34,818 bases of DNA from JBPBQZ01 sp050955105 (GTDB lineage Bacteria > Pseudomonadota > Gammaproteobacteria > Burkholderiales > Burkholderiaceae): positions 1 to 34,818 of the forward strand of contig JBPBQZ010000111.1 in the NCBI GenBank assembly GCA_050955105.1, given 5' to 3'. Each line of letters begins with the position of its first letter. Positions within the stretch are counted from its first letter, which is position 1. The translations under genes and the position numbers were made by a program. The notes beneath the pieces were generated by a model. The model had not been told where the DNA came from and did not search any database. It worked only from the letters and a program-made list of their open reading frames with translations. This document shows positions 18,441 through 26,943 of this stretch, piece by piece.

Positions 18441-19904
18441 CTAGCCGCTATTGCGCTGGAACGCGTACAAGCTGCTTCCCAGGCCGAGCAGCTGGGTAAG
18501 TTCGTCGAGCGCACGATGGCTTTCTTCCAGCAAAGCCGGGTCGGCCAGCTCCGCACTTGTCAGACGATCTCGATAGTGTCGCTCGGCCCACGCATCCAGC
18601 AAGCTGTACAAGCGCTCGTCCATCCATATGCCCGGCGCTACCGCGGCCTGTTCGGCCCCCGTCAACGCCACGCGCAAACGCAGACAGGCAGGGCCACCGC
18701 CATTGCGCATGCTTTCGCGCAGATCGAAAGTCAGCACTTCGCTGAACGGGCCGCCAGCGGAGCACTGTTCATCGAGATAGGCGCGTACCTGCGGATTTTC
18801 GAGACAGTCGATCGGTGCCACCAACAGGGCACCGCTTGGCGTGACGCATGGCGCTGACAGCGAGGCCGCGTCCGCGTCATCCACGTCGTCCGCGCATGGT
18901 GTAATCAACTGACTGTTGAATAGATACGACGCGACCGCAGCGTCGATCGAGACCAGCGCGTCCGGCACTTCGATCAAGCGCAAGCTGCCGCCGTGCGCGT
19001 CGAGCTGGCGCCGCAGCATGTCATAGACGGCGCGCTGCTCGGCAAACGCTCGCTCATGGCAGAACAGCCATTGCTGATCTGCCACCGCAATCACGTCATT
19101 GTGGAACACGCCAGCATCGATGGCCTGCGGTAACTGACGGATGAACGCCGTGCCGGCGGGTGTCAGGCCGTGGCGCCGCGCAATCGCCTCGCCGGCCTCG
19201 CGCGTTTGCCTGGCTGGGAACCTGCTCGGTAGCGCCATATCGGCCCGATCCGCCGCATTGGTCAGGCCTTCGCCCTCCTGCGCAGCCGAGCCACCGCCGA
19301 CGCCCGCCACACGCCCATAAACGAAGCACTCGATACCCGCCGCACCATGCGTTGCGCATAGTCGCATGTGGTTCGCTGCGCCTTCATCGAACAAGGCACT
19401 CGTTGCCGGCAGCGGCGCGTGTACAACGAAGTGACGCGGATCGGCGAACACCGCCTGCAACAATTGCGTTGTGGTGGCCGCTTCGATCGAGCGATGCAAA
19501 TTGCTGGCCAGATTCGCCGGCGTGAAGTGCACGCGGGCGTCCGCGCAATCGGCCGACGCACTGACGGTCGCCGCATTGGCCGCCCACATCGGCGAAGCCG
19601 ATGCTGCGGCGGCCAGCAGACGGGGGGCATCGCGCGCCGCGCGCTGCAACACTTGCGCGTCGGATCCGGCAAAGCCGAGCGTGCGCAGCAAGGCTATCGA
19701 CGGACGTTCATGCGGCGGCAATACGCCCTGCAAGATGCCGCGCTGCGCCAGCGTGCGCATTTTGAGAAGACCTTGCCTGACGGCGGCGCGCGGATTCGCG
19801 GTACGTGCCGCATGGCTGCGCGAAGCGAGATTGCCGAACGACAGTCCGGCGTAGTTATGCGTCGGACCGACGATGCCGTCGAAGTTGGCCTCGCGCGCTT
19901 TCAT
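18441..19904 (-). CDS. astB: N-succinylarginine dihydrolase
   Basis: 487 aa from ATG 19904 (MKAREANFDGIVGPTHNYAG). The longer frame adds 31 residues that overlap the end of astA. It turns N2-succinylarginine into succinylornithine, CO2 and ammonia, the second step of the arginine succinyltransferase pathway. The catalytic triad is visible: Glu174 (FDEGAANHM), His268 (VFHNDVIAV) and Cys407 (GGPACLRLR). E. coli AstB is about 447 aa; the extra length here is in internal loops, for example near residues 205-215 and 350-375. Downstream of astA with a 43-nt gap, so one operon. No astC, astD or astE is in the window. Confidence 0.97.
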   Translation of the reverse strand: MKAREANFDGIVGPTHNYAGLSFGNLASRSHAARTANPRAAVRQGLLKMRTLAQRGILQGVLPPHERPSIALLRTLGFAGSDAQVLQRAARDAPRLLAAAASASPMWAANAATVSASADCADARVHFTPANLASNLHRSIEAATTTQLLQAVFADPRHFVVHAPLPATSALFDEGAANHMRLCATHGAAGIECFVYGRVAGVGGGSAAQEGEGLTNAADRADMALPSRFPARQTREAGEAIARRHGLTPAGTAFIRQLPQAIDAGVFHNDVIAVADQQWLFCHERAFAEQRAVYDMLRRQLDAHGGSLRLIEVPDALVSIDAAVASYLFNSQLITPCADDVDDADAASLSAPCVTPSGALLVAPIDCLENPQVRAYLDEQCSAGGPFSEVLTFDLRESMRNGGGPACLRLRVALTGAEQAAVAPGIWMDERLYSLLDAWAERHYRDRLTSAELADPALLEESHRALDELTQLLGLGSSLYAFQRNSG

Positions 19905-19947
19905 CGTGGCTTGCTGACCGCTTCGATCACCGCTTTGCGCGCGGCCT

Positions 19948-21084
19948 TCATCGCGGATGCCACGCGTCGAGCGGCAGCAATCGCGCATTGTCGCCACTAC
20001 GTACCCGCAAGGCCTCCGCCTGCTCTGCCGTCAGCACCACTGTGTCACCGAGCGCGCCGCTGGCGCCGTGCGGCAACAAGGCCGCGCGAAAATGAGATGG
20101 GTCGCCACAGGCAATCAGGTGCGGGGTTTCATCGGCGTCGAAACGCGCCGTGAGCACCGCCGCGGCCGATGCCGCCTCGGCGTCACGCTGCAGACCCAGC
20201 ACGTCTGGCTCGCCCAGCGTCCGATGCGGCGCCAGCCCTTCCGGCAAGATCGACACGGTCACGCGCACGCTGTCACGCGCGGCCCGCGTCGCGTCGCGAT
20301 GCACTTCCAGCACCGGGCCGGCATCGAAAATATCGATGTGATGCTCGAAACGCATGCCCTCGCCTTCCAGCAAGGTGCGCGCCGCGCGCGTCTCGCGATG
20401 CGTGGCACCCAGGCAGGCTTGCGCTTCATCCGACAACAACTCCACGTACACCGGATAACGCGGCATCAATTCCGCAACGAACGACTTCTTGCCGAGCGAG
20501 CTGCGATAGTCGGCTTCGTTGAAATCGATCTGGTAAAAGCGCGCGCCCAATGCATTCCAAAAAGGCGACTCGCCGGCCTCGTCGAAATGGCCGCGCATCT
20601 CCGCGCACAAGCGCTCCGGAAAGCGCTGCGGAAACTCGGCGATAAAGAGGAAACGGGCTTTCGACAGCAACGGCGCCAAGCCTTGCCGACGATAGGCGGG
20701 ATCGAGGAACAGCGAGCACAGCTCGGCGTTGCCGGTCAGATCATTCGAGATGGTCAGCACACGCATGCGCCGCCAGACGTTCAACTCGCGGCTAGCGTGC
20801 ACCAAGGTGCCCAGTCGGTAGTTGTAGAACGGTTCGCTAAGACCGACCGCGGTCTCGATACCGCTCACACCGATGACGCGACCCGTATCCAGATCTTCCA
20901 GCACGAATAGATAGCCCTGCTGCGCCCAGGGCTCGACGTCGGCCAGCGTGCGCTCGACCCGCTGCAGGCGCCGTTCCAACGCTTCCGCATCGGGCTTCAG
21001 TGTGGTCAGCCCGGGACCGGCCTGGCGTGCCAGCGACAGCACCGCATCGCGATCGGCCGCCTGTGCGGTGCGCACGATCATCAT
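19948..21084 (-). CDS. astA: Arginine N-succinyltransferase
   Basis: 378 aa, against about 344 aa in E. coli; the excess is at the C-terminus and in loops. It transfers succinate from succinyl-CoA to arginine, the first step of the AST arginine-degradation pathway in the cytosol. Family stretches are clear: MMIVRTAQAADRDAV at the N-terminus, 'FYNYRLGTLVHASRELNVW', GNAELCSLFLDPAYRRQGLA (acyl-CoA site) and FYQIDFNEADY. Either of the first two Met codons may start it; the SD is weak. It is divergent from the AbiEii-type gene across 373 nt and precedes astB. Confidence 0.96.
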   Translation of the reverse strand: MMIVRTAQAADRDAVLSLARQAGPGLTTLKPDAEALERRLQRVERTLADVEPWAQQGYLFVLEDLDTGRVIGVSGIETAVGLSEPFYNYRLGTLVHASRELNVWRRMRVLTISNDLTGNAELCSLFLDPAYRRQGLAPLLSKARFLFIAEFPQRFPERLCAEMRGHFDEAGESPFWNALGARFYQIDFNEADYRSSLGKKSFVAELMPRYPVYVELLSDEAQACLGATHRETRAARTLLEGEGMRFEHHIDIFDAGPVLEVHRDATRAARDSVRVTVSILPEGLAPHRTLGEPDVLGLQRDAEAASAAAVLTARFDADETPHLIACGDPSHFRAALLPHGASGALGDTVVLTAEQAEALRVRSGDNARLLPLDAWHPR

Positions 21085-21457
21085 CGGCGCCGCCCGTGGC
21101 AGAGCGCGCAGCTTGCACGTCGCGCAGGTCGGGCACAGCGCGAATATCGGGAAACGTTCGTCATGAGGGCTTCATTGCGCCGGCTTGCGAGATCGAGTTG
21201 TATCGATTCTAGGCGCGGCGCAAAAAAGCTGCTGCCGGCGGGGCGGCCGGCATGGGAGTTTTTGACTGTCGCGTGTTGATCTGCTGCATCAGCAATCCAG
21301 CAGGCGCGTGCATATTGCCGCTGCTAGCCACGATTTGCATCGCAGTTATTTACGCACCGTTCTTACGCGGCAGCGAGCAGGAGGCATGTTAACGGCGATG
21401 GCAAGAGTGTCTAGGCATGCTACGGTACGCCGTTGACAACGCAGGGCACCTACAACG
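21085..21457. other. 373-nt divergent gap at the left edge of the accessory insert
   Basis: Lies between astA (minus) and the AbiEii-type gene (plus). Around 21229-21256 there is a GC-rich hairpin GCCGGCGGGGCGGCCGGC beside an A-tract (on the minus strand a T-tract 6 nt beyond the stem), a poor terminator. An AGGAGG-led ORF of 16 codons (ATG near 21387) ends just before the toxin gene and could be a leader, but its SD is only 1 nt from the ATG. TTGACA at 21433-21438 is too close to the ATG to be a -35 box. No other gene is evident. Confidence 0.35.
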
Positions 21458-22357
21458 ATGAACAAACCAAAGCCAGCGCCGCAGGATCCCGGCCTGCTCG
21501 ATAGGATCAAAAGCTTGGCGATCCAGGCGATGTTTTCCGACGATGAACTACTAGAACAACTGGTTTTAAAGGGCGGCAATGCGATGGCGCTGATTTACCA
21601 GATCAGCGCCAGAGCATCGATCGATCTCGACTTTTCGCTGCAGAAAGACTTTGTGGAGGCATTTGAACGGGTGCAGGCTCGGATCGCCAGAACGTTGTCA
21701 GAGACCTTCCGCGCTAACGGCTTTGAATTATTCGATTTCAAAATGGTCGAGAAGCCCAAGTCCATGACGCCCGACATCATGGATTTTTGGGGTGGTTATG
21801 AACTTGAGTTTAAGCTTGTTACGGCGGACACCCACGCCCAATACGCTGAAAATATCGAAGAGTTGCGCAAGCGCGCCTTCAGTCTTGGGCAAGGCAAAAA
21901 ATTCCTCATCGATATAAGCCGCTACGAGTACGTTGAAGGCAAGCAGGACTTGGAAGTCGATGGAACGCTTATCTATGTCTATTCGCCCTTGATGATTGTG
22001 TGCGAAAAACTGCGCGCCATCTGCCAGCAGATGGTGGAGTACAAGCCGATCGTTAAGCGTGGGCGCGATGGCGCTGCACGGCCCAAAGACTTTGTGGATA
22101 TCTACGTTCTTGCAACTGAGCTGAGGCTGGATCTTGAGAGCGAGCAAATGCAGCAGATTTTGACCTCGATGTTTGAAGTCAAAAGGGTTCCTTTATCGTT
22201 CCTGGGCCTTGTACAGAACTACTATGAGTTTCATTCGGCGGGCTTCGCATCCGTCAAAGACACCGTTTTGCCAAGCTTCGACCTTCAGCCGTTCGACTTT
22301 TATTTCGGTTACGTGGCTGAGCTGGTTAAGCGGCTAAAACCCCTCTGGGACCGTTAA
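21458..22357 (+). CDS. AbiEii-type nucleotidyltransferase (putative toxin)
   Basis: 299 aa. It has the polymerase-beta nucleotidyltransferase core of the AbiEii/MenT toxin family: LVLKGGNAMAL (K38, G39, G40), ISARASIDLDF with R52, S54 and the metal-binding D56 and D58, then EKLRA (E183-R186) and RPKDFVDIYVL (R208-D214). Relatives act as toxins by adding nucleotides to tRNA or other acceptors and block phage growth with the AbiEi antitoxin. GC is clearly lower than in neighbours, a sign of transfer. The odd point is orientation: the AbiEi-like gene is on the opposite strand and their coding ends overlap by 24 bp, instead of a co-directional operon. The SD is weak. Confidence 0.88.
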   Translation: MNKPKPAPQDPGLLDRIKSLAIQAMFSDDELLEQLVLKGGNAMALIYQISARASIDLDFSLQKDFVEAFERVQARIARTLSETFRANGFELFDFKMVEKPKSMTPDIMDFWGGYELEFKLVTADTHAQYAENIEELRKRAFSLGQGKKFLIDISRYEYVEGKQDLEVDGTLIYVYSPLMIVCEKLRAICQQMVEYKPIVKRGRDGAARPKDFVDIYVLATELRLDLESEQMQQILTSMFEVKRVPLSFLGLVQNYYEFHSAGFASVKDTVLPSFDLQPFDFYFGYVAELVKRLKPLWDR

Positions 22358-23230
22358 GCGCCAATCCTTGAGGTAGCGGGTTTTTCCCATGTCGTGCGCT
22401 AAGTAAAAATCGCGCTCTAACGGCAAGCGTCGGATCAGGGCTATTTGGTTTGGCCTGTAGCTCGCACGCTCTAGGTAATGGCCGATCGCTTGATGATATG
22501 GATAGGTAAATTCGAGCTTGCGCAGCATTGCAACCAAGCGGTTAATGGAAACGCGGTCTTTCGCAAGCTCGAAGGCCTTGGCCACTTCAAAGACACCTCC
22601 AGCATAGACAGGTCGCACGGTGATATCGATGAGTGTGCGCTCTAGACCGGTGAGGCGGGCTGCTATGGCTTCCCCGGTCTCGTCCGTGACGGTTTGAGAA
22701 ACAACGCCCAAATGCCCGTTATTTGCGCCGTTCAGCAGGTAGATTTTTTTGCCGTCATATTCGACGAAGTTGTGAGATATCTTGGCTGGGCGACTAAATG
22801 CTAGGTCGATATCGTCCTGACTTAGGCGGGGGAGCTCATGTCCCAGGTTGCGTCCATCGCTGCGCTCATCGGTGATGTAGATCGTTTTGGGTGACTGTTC
22901 GGTTAGACCATTGAGTTGCATTGCTGTGTAGTGGCTGAAATACAAGTCTTTCCGAAGCGATAGCAGGATGGTCAAAATAGGAACATTGCCCCAGACATAG
23001 CAGCGCTCCGAGCGCTGAGGGAAAGCAAACTCGATTTCCTTTAGCTTGGCGCTTTCCTTTAGAAAGTCGATGAAGCTTTCGCCCGTGGTGTTTCCGGCAA
23101 GCCGCCAGAATCTGCGCTGACTTTCGAGGACCGCGCGGATCTCCTTCAGCTTGAAAACATGCTTCGGGAGCTGATCAAAGTGTTCAACAATGTCCGTTTT
23201 TGCAATCTGGATTCTTGAGCGGTTCGTCAT
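22334..23230 (-). CDS. AbiEi-type winged-helix antitoxin/repressor
   Basis: 298 aa. An N-terminal region (about 10-80) is consistent with a winged helix-turn-helix; FSHYTAMQLNGLTEQSP and a later TGLERTLIDITVRPVYAGG segment are family marks of the COG5340/AbiEi group. In known AbiE systems this protein neutralises AbiEii and represses its own operon by binding inverted repeats. Here it is convergent with the toxin gene (24-bp overlap of coding ends), so the pair need separate promoters. A perfect 34-bp palindrome lies 22 nt upstream of its ATG and overlaps a possible -10 box (TATCCT, minus strand 23288-23283), which fits autorepression. Low GC, like its partner. Confidence 0.8.
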   Translation of the reverse strand: MTNRSRIQIAKTDIVEHFDQLPKHVFKLKEIRAVLESQRRFWRLAGNTTGESFIDFLKESAKLKEIEFAFPQRSERCYVWGNVPILTILLSLRKDLYFSHYTAMQLNGLTEQSPKTIYITDERSDGRNLGHELPRLSQDDIDLAFSRPAKISHNFVEYDGKKIYLLNGANNGHLGVVSQTVTDETGEAIAARLTGLERTLIDITVRPVYAGGVFEVAKAFELAKDRVSINRLVAMLRKLEFTYPYHQAIGHYLERASYRPNQIALIRRLPLERDFYLAHDMGKTRYLKDWRLTVPEGF

Positions 23231-23252
23231 GGATACTCGGAGTTTTTATGTC

Positions 23253-23286
23253 TCCTACATGGCAGCATGCATGCTGCCATGTAGGA
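23253..23286. promoter_or_regulatory. Perfect 34-bp palindrome upstream of the AbiEi-type gene
   Basis: Left half 23253-23269 is the exact reverse complement of right half 23270-23286. The core is GCAGC-ATGCAT-GCTGC (23262-23277), flanked by TCCTACATG and its complement. It starts 22 nt before the antitoxin ATG and its outer edge overlaps a candidate -10. It is probably the operator for the adjacent AbiEi-type protein; as RNA it would form a strong 5' UTR hairpin instead. Confidence 0.65.
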
Positions 23287-23349
23287 TATTTTAAATCAAG
23301 TAAAAAACTCAAAAAAGCCAGCTTTCAACATGTCTTTTTGCGGCATACC

Positions 23350-23379
23350 ATGCTAAGCAGCGTTAACGCTGCTTAGCAT
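23350..23379. repeat. Perfect 30-bp palindrome with GCAGC-GTTAAC-GCTGC core
   Basis: Left half 23350-23364 and right half 23365-23379 are exact reverse complements; core at 23357-23372. No T-tract follows on either strand, so it is not an intrinsic terminator. It shares a 28-bp frame with the palindrome at 23462-23489. Confidence 0.7.
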
Positions 23380-23461
23380 AGCAAAAACATTTATGAAAAT
23401 CAATTCCTAACTGGTTAAAAATTAAAGGCAATGAGGTTGAAAAGCTCGCTAATTAGCATTA

Positions 23462-23489
23462 TGCTATGCAGCGTTAACGCTGCATAGCA
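23462..23489. repeat. Perfect 28-bp palindrome, compensated copy of the one at 23350
   Basis: Identical to 23351-23378 except at one symmetric pair: A/T flanks the core there, T/A here, so both changed and symmetry is kept. The core GCAGC-GTTAAC-GCTGC is at 23468-23483. A further 13-bp dyad TAGCAT-T-ATGCTA (23454-23466) abuts it on the left. Confidence 0.7.
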
Positions 23490-23932
23490 CTGCTCTAAAA
23501 TTGATTGGTCTGCGTAGGAAACGGTAGCCTCAGCGTTCTCAGTGACCTCGACCTTAGGCAGCTGCTTCGGCTCGCGGCGCAAGCAAATTGCCAGACAATG
23601 CGCATGGCTGGAAGTGCAGGTGTGGGCGCTTAGATTTGGGAGATTATCTCTGCTTGAAACTCGACACATGCCGATTGTTCTTCATGTGCGAGACGTGTCC
23701 GATGGGCCATAAGGCCGACGCCGCCAGGATGGGAACATCCTATTTTCTCTGTCCAAGCGGCCTCATGTGAAGATCCGCCCTCTGAGGATGGCGACAGCTT
23801 GGCCCAAGTCTGACCTAACATAGGGACTTGGCGAGAGCTACTCGCGGCAAATACGGGAAAGCTGCCGGCGACACCGGTAGCACGACTCGCCAGCCCGCTG
23901 CGCCGAAGGACGCAGCGCCCACCCTGTGGCAG
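23490..23932. other. Gene-poor right flank of the accessory insert
   Basis: No gene is convincing here. Short frames on both strands (23588-23770 plus; 23415-23669 and 23630-23821 minus) overlap one another, lack an SD and resemble no family I know. From about 23828 the plus strand reads DLARATRGKYGKAAG and then runs through an Ala/Pro/Thr-rich tail to a stop at 23974; the start resembles the small basic 'KYGKKAG' proteins (DUF6496-like) and may be a decayed fragment. GC rises again towards 23930. Confidence 0.35.
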
Positions 23933-24124
23933 CTAGACCAGTGTCATGATGCCTTCAACGACCAGCAGACCTAACAGCGCGCCAATGATCGCGCCGGCTA
24001 CCCGCAGCGTCTGCGTGAAAGTTCGGGAGGCCACGGGTAGCGCGCCCAGGAACAAAGCACCTGCGATGGCCATCGGCACAAGCAGCAGGAAATCATTGAT
24101 CGTCAAACCGTGTAGCGCATCCAT
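23933..24124 (-). CDS. Small two-helix membrane protein
   Basis: 63 aa from ATG 24124, with a strong SD AAGGAG 7 nt upstream. Two hydrophobic segments, LLLVPMAIAGALFLGALPVA (about 14-33) and VAGAIIGALLGLLVVEGIM (about 42-60), are joined by a short polar turn (SRTFTQTLR). That would place both termini on the same side of the inner membrane. I do not recognise the family. It stands alone, 141 nt beyond the convergent-free gap before the MFS gene, and is the first gene of normal base composition after the accessory insert. The SD and clean hydrophobic pattern are the reasons to accept it despite its size. Confidence 0.65.
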   Translation of the reverse strand: MDALHGLTINDFLLLVPMAIAGALFLGALPVASRTFTQTLRVAGAIIGALLGLLVVEGIMTLV

Positions 24125-24265
24125 GGCTGTCTCCTTGAACGACTTTATGAATTCAGTATAGACAGTGTTTCAGCGCACACCCAATGCTCGATTTTCTCAA
24201 AAACCTCGATTGATGCGTTGCATCAATCGCACTGCACCTGCGACAACGGGATTTTTTATGCCCCA

Positions 24266-25567
24266 TTAATTATTTGATGCTGCGGCTGCGTGCGCCGCGA
24301 TCGTCGCGCGGGTGAGCCAGATCGCCAGGCCCAGCGCGAGCGCCAGCAGTACGCCGACCATGCCGCATACGCCGCGCCAGGCATCCAGTACCCAGAAATG
24401 TCCGCCGAGCGATCCGAGAATGCTCGAACCTACGTAGTAAGCCAGCAGGTACAAGGCAGCGGCCTGCCCCTTCGCATGCGTCGAAAGAAAACCGACCCAG
24501 CCACTCGCCACCGAATGGCCACCGAAGAATCCAATGGTGAAGACAACGATGCCGGCGATCACCCCAACCAGCGGCGTCATCAGCGTCAGTGCCAGTCCCA
24601 CGCCCATCAGACCAACGCTGCCGCCTAATACCCAGCCGCGCCCTAGCTGGTCGGCCAGCTTGCCGGACGCGGGCGAGGCGACCGAACCAATCAAATAAGT
24701 GAGAAAAATCAAGGCAATCTGCGACTGTCGGAGCGCATACGGCGGTGCCAGCAAGCGATAACCGACGTAGTTGTAAATCGTCACGAATGCGCCCATCAAC
24801 AGCATGCCGGTCAGAAACAAAGCCAGCATGCGCGGCTGGCGCAAGTGGCCGGCCAGCGCATCGCGATGACGCGCGAAGCCCAAGCCGCGCCGAGGGACGA
24901 AGCGCCGCGACGGCGGCAGCAGTAGATAGAAAATCAGCGTGGCTACAATGCCGAACAGCCCGATACCGGCGATGGCGACACGCCACGAGAACAGATCCGT
25001 CAACACCCCGGTAACCACCCGCCCGAGCATGCCGCCGATCGCCGTGCCGCCGACATAAAGCCCCATCGATAATCCCAGCCCAGCCGGATCGACCTCTTCC
25101 GAGATATAGGCCATGGCCACCGCCGGCACGCCGCCGAGCATGATGCCCTCCAGCCCGCGCACTGTGAGAAACGCGCCCCAGGTGGGCATCCACGCCGACA
25201 GCAGCGTGAGCACCGATGCGCCGCCCATGCCCCACACCATGATCTGGCGCCGGTTCAGCGACTCGGAAAACAGGCCGCCGACGAAAATCGCCAGCGCCAA
25301 CAGGCCGGTGGCAATCGACACCGAGAGACTGGCGGCCACCGGGCTGACGTTGAAATCACGCGAGAACAGCGGCAGCAGCGGCTGCACGCAATACAACAAA
25401 GAGAAAGTGGCAAAACCGGCCGCAATCAACGCGCCGCTGGCGCGCCAGTAGTCGGGTGTGCCGCGGGCTAGATAAGGGGCGGCAGTCGCCGCAGGCTTGG
25501 CACTGGTCGTCGCGGCAGGGGAAGCCGTAGAAGATGCAGCGTCGGGAGAAGAAACCTGCTGAGTCAT
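24266..25567 (-). CDS. Major facilitator superfamily exporter, YnfM-like
   Basis: 433 aa. After a Ser/Ala/Pro-rich cytosolic tail of about 40 residues come twelve membrane helices. Family marks are GFATFSLLYCVQPLLPLFSR in helix 1 and ESLNRRQIMVWGM in the loop after helix 2, the MFS signature position. A second basic loop (PPSRRFVPRRGLGFARHRD) separates the halves, and GKLADQLGRGWVL marks the loop after helix 8. It fits the drug/sugar efflux branch that includes E. coli YnfM; the substrate is unknown. It is divergent from the Old Yellow Enzyme gene across 256 nt, a common arrangement in which both respond to the same toxic electrophile. Confidence 0.9.
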   Translation of the reverse strand: MTQQVSSPDAASSTASPAATTSAKPAATAAPYLARGTPDYWRASGALIAAGFATFSLLYCVQPLLPLFSRDFNVSPVAASLSVSIATGLLALAIFVGGLFSESLNRRQIMVWGMGGASVLTLLSAWMPTWGAFLTVRGLEGIMLGGVPAVAMAYISEEVDPAGLGLSMGLYVGGTAIGGMLGRVVTGVLTDLFSWRVAIAGIGLFGIVATLIFYLLLPPSRRFVPRRGLGFARHRDALAGHLRQPRMLALFLTGMLLMGAFVTIYNYVGYRLLAPPYALRQSQIALIFLTYLIGSVASPASGKLADQLGRGWVLGGSVGLMGVGLALTLMTPLVGVIAGIVVFTIGFFGGHSVASGWVGFLSTHAKGQAAALYLLAYYVGSSILGSLGGHFWVLDAWRGVCGMVGVLLALALGLAIWLTRATIAAHAAAASNN

Positions 25568-25823
25568 GGGCGCAATCGGAACGTAGGAGATGGCGCGCCG
25601 GCATTTCGCGACAGCGCAACACCATTATTATCCGCGCTCGAGCCGTTTCTTGCGCCGGGACACCTCGCAGCGACTAAGCGCGCTTATACCGACCCAGACC
25701 TGATCTAGCGTCTTCTGGCGGCGACGCAGCGCGTTTGACGCACCGCCGCTAAGATAATCGGACGTCACTTCACGCAGGTGCACCCGTACACCCGCTCAAC
25801 GCTTTCACCAGGACCTTTGCGTC

Positions 25824-26927
25824 ATGCCTTACGAAAAACTGCTTTCGCCGGTGACTCTGGGCGCGGTCGCGCTGCCCACCCGCGTCGTCATGGCGCCGCT
25901 CACGCGCAACCGCGCCGGACAACCCGGCGACGTGCCAACCGACCTGAACGCCGAGTACTACCGGCAACGCGCCGACGCGGCGTTGATCGTGACCGAGGCC
26001 ACCCACATCTCGCGGCAAGGCCAGGGCTATGCGCAGGCGCCGGGCATCTACAGCGACGCGCAAGAAGCCGGCTGGCAGAAAGTCGTGAACGCGGTGCAAG
26101 CGAAAAAAGGCCGCATCGCGCTGCAACTGTGGCATGTCGGCCGCATCTCGCATCGCAGCTTGCAAGAAGGCGGCGAGGCGCCGGTGGCGCCGTCCGCCAT
26201 TCGCGCCGACGGTGCGCAGGTCTTCGTCGTGGACGCGCAAGGCCGGGGCAGCATGCAACCCACCGACACGCCACGCGCGCTCGATACCGCGGAAATCCCG
26301 AAGATCGTCGACCAATACGCGGCCGCCGCCGAGCGCTGCAAGCGCATTGGTTTCGACATGGTCGAAGTACACGGCGCAAATGGCTATTTGCTACAGCAAT
26401 TCATGTCCACCAATACCAACCAGCGTACCGACCGCTACGGCGGCTCGCTGGATAACCGCGCACGCCTGACGCTGGAAGTGCTCGAAGCGGTGTGCGGCGT
26501 GTTCGGCGCCGACCGCGTCGGGCTGCGGCTGTCGCCCAATTTCACCGGACACGCCATCGCCGATGGCGAGTCTGAGCAGATTTCGCTGCTGGTGGCGCGC
26601 GAATTGTCGCGCCTGCACGGTGCCTATGTGCATATCGCCGAACCTGACTGGGTCGGCGGCAAACCGCTGTCGCTCGATTTCCGCAAGTCGCTGCGCAAGG
26701 CATTCAACGGCGGCTTGATCGTCTGCGGCAACTACACCGCGCAAACGGCCGAGGAGCGCATTGTCTCGGGCCTGACCGACGCCGTGGCGTTCGGGCGGCC
26801 GTTCATCGCGAATCCGGATCTGATCGAGCGCTTCCGCCGCGACGCGCCGCTCAACGAGGCCGACCGCAACACCTTCTACGGCGGCGACGCCAAGGGCTAC
26901 ACCGACTACCCGACGCTGGAAGCCTGA
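25824..26927 (+). CDS. Old Yellow Enzyme family alkene reductase, NemA-like
   Basis: 367 aa, close to the NemA length. A TIM-barrel flavoprotein that reduces electrophilic C=C bonds, N-ethylmaleimide or nitro compounds with NAD(P)H. It starts PYEKLLSPVTLGAVALPTRV and has the FMN and active-site stretches HVGRISHRSLQ, EVHGANGYLLQQF (His and Asn that bind the substrate carbonyl), DRYGGSLDNRARL and RLSPNFTGH; the C-terminal FGRPFIANPDLIERF holds the phosphate site. ATG 25824 follows an AGGA. The MFS exporter is divergent upstream. A perfect 14-bp-stem hairpin separates it from the next gene, so the two may share a transcript. Confidence 0.95.
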   Translation: MPYEKLLSPVTLGAVALPTRVVMAPLTRNRAGQPGDVPTDLNAEYYRQRADAALIVTEATHISRQGQGYAQAPGIYSDAQEAGWQKVVNAVQAKKGRIALQLWHVGRISHRSLQEGGEAPVAPSAIRADGAQVFVVDAQGRGSMQPTDTPRALDTAEIPKIVDQYAAAAERCKRIGFDMVEVHGANGYLLQQFMSTNTNQRTDRYGGSLDNRARLTLEVLEAVCGVFGADRVGLRLSPNFTGHAIADGESEQISLLVARELSRLHGAYVHIAEPDWVGGKPLSLDFRKSLRKAFNGGLIVCGNYTAQTAEERIVSGLTDAVAFGRPFIANPDLIERFRRDAPLNEADRNTFYGGDAKGYTDYPTLEA

Positions 26928-26943
26928 CGCGGCGGTAAAATCG

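Noticed and set aside
21433..21438. TTGACA as a -35 box for the AbiEii-type gene
   Set aside because: Its -10 would fall on the start codon; only a leaderless mRNA from elsewhere could use it.
23350..23489. Palindromes as intrinsic terminators
   Set aside because: No T-tract follows either palindrome on either strand, and they lie upstream, not downstream, of the nearest gene.
23588..23770. Plus-strand 60-codon Cys-rich ORF (CRCG, CETC)
   Set aside because: No SD, overlaps an antisense frame of equal size, and the Cys pattern does not fit a zinc motif I know.
21230..23885. Direct repeat GCTGCCGGCG flanking the AbiE-like insert as an attachment site
   Set aside because: Only 10 bp, likely by chance in GC-rich DNA, and no integrase or tRNA gene is nearby.
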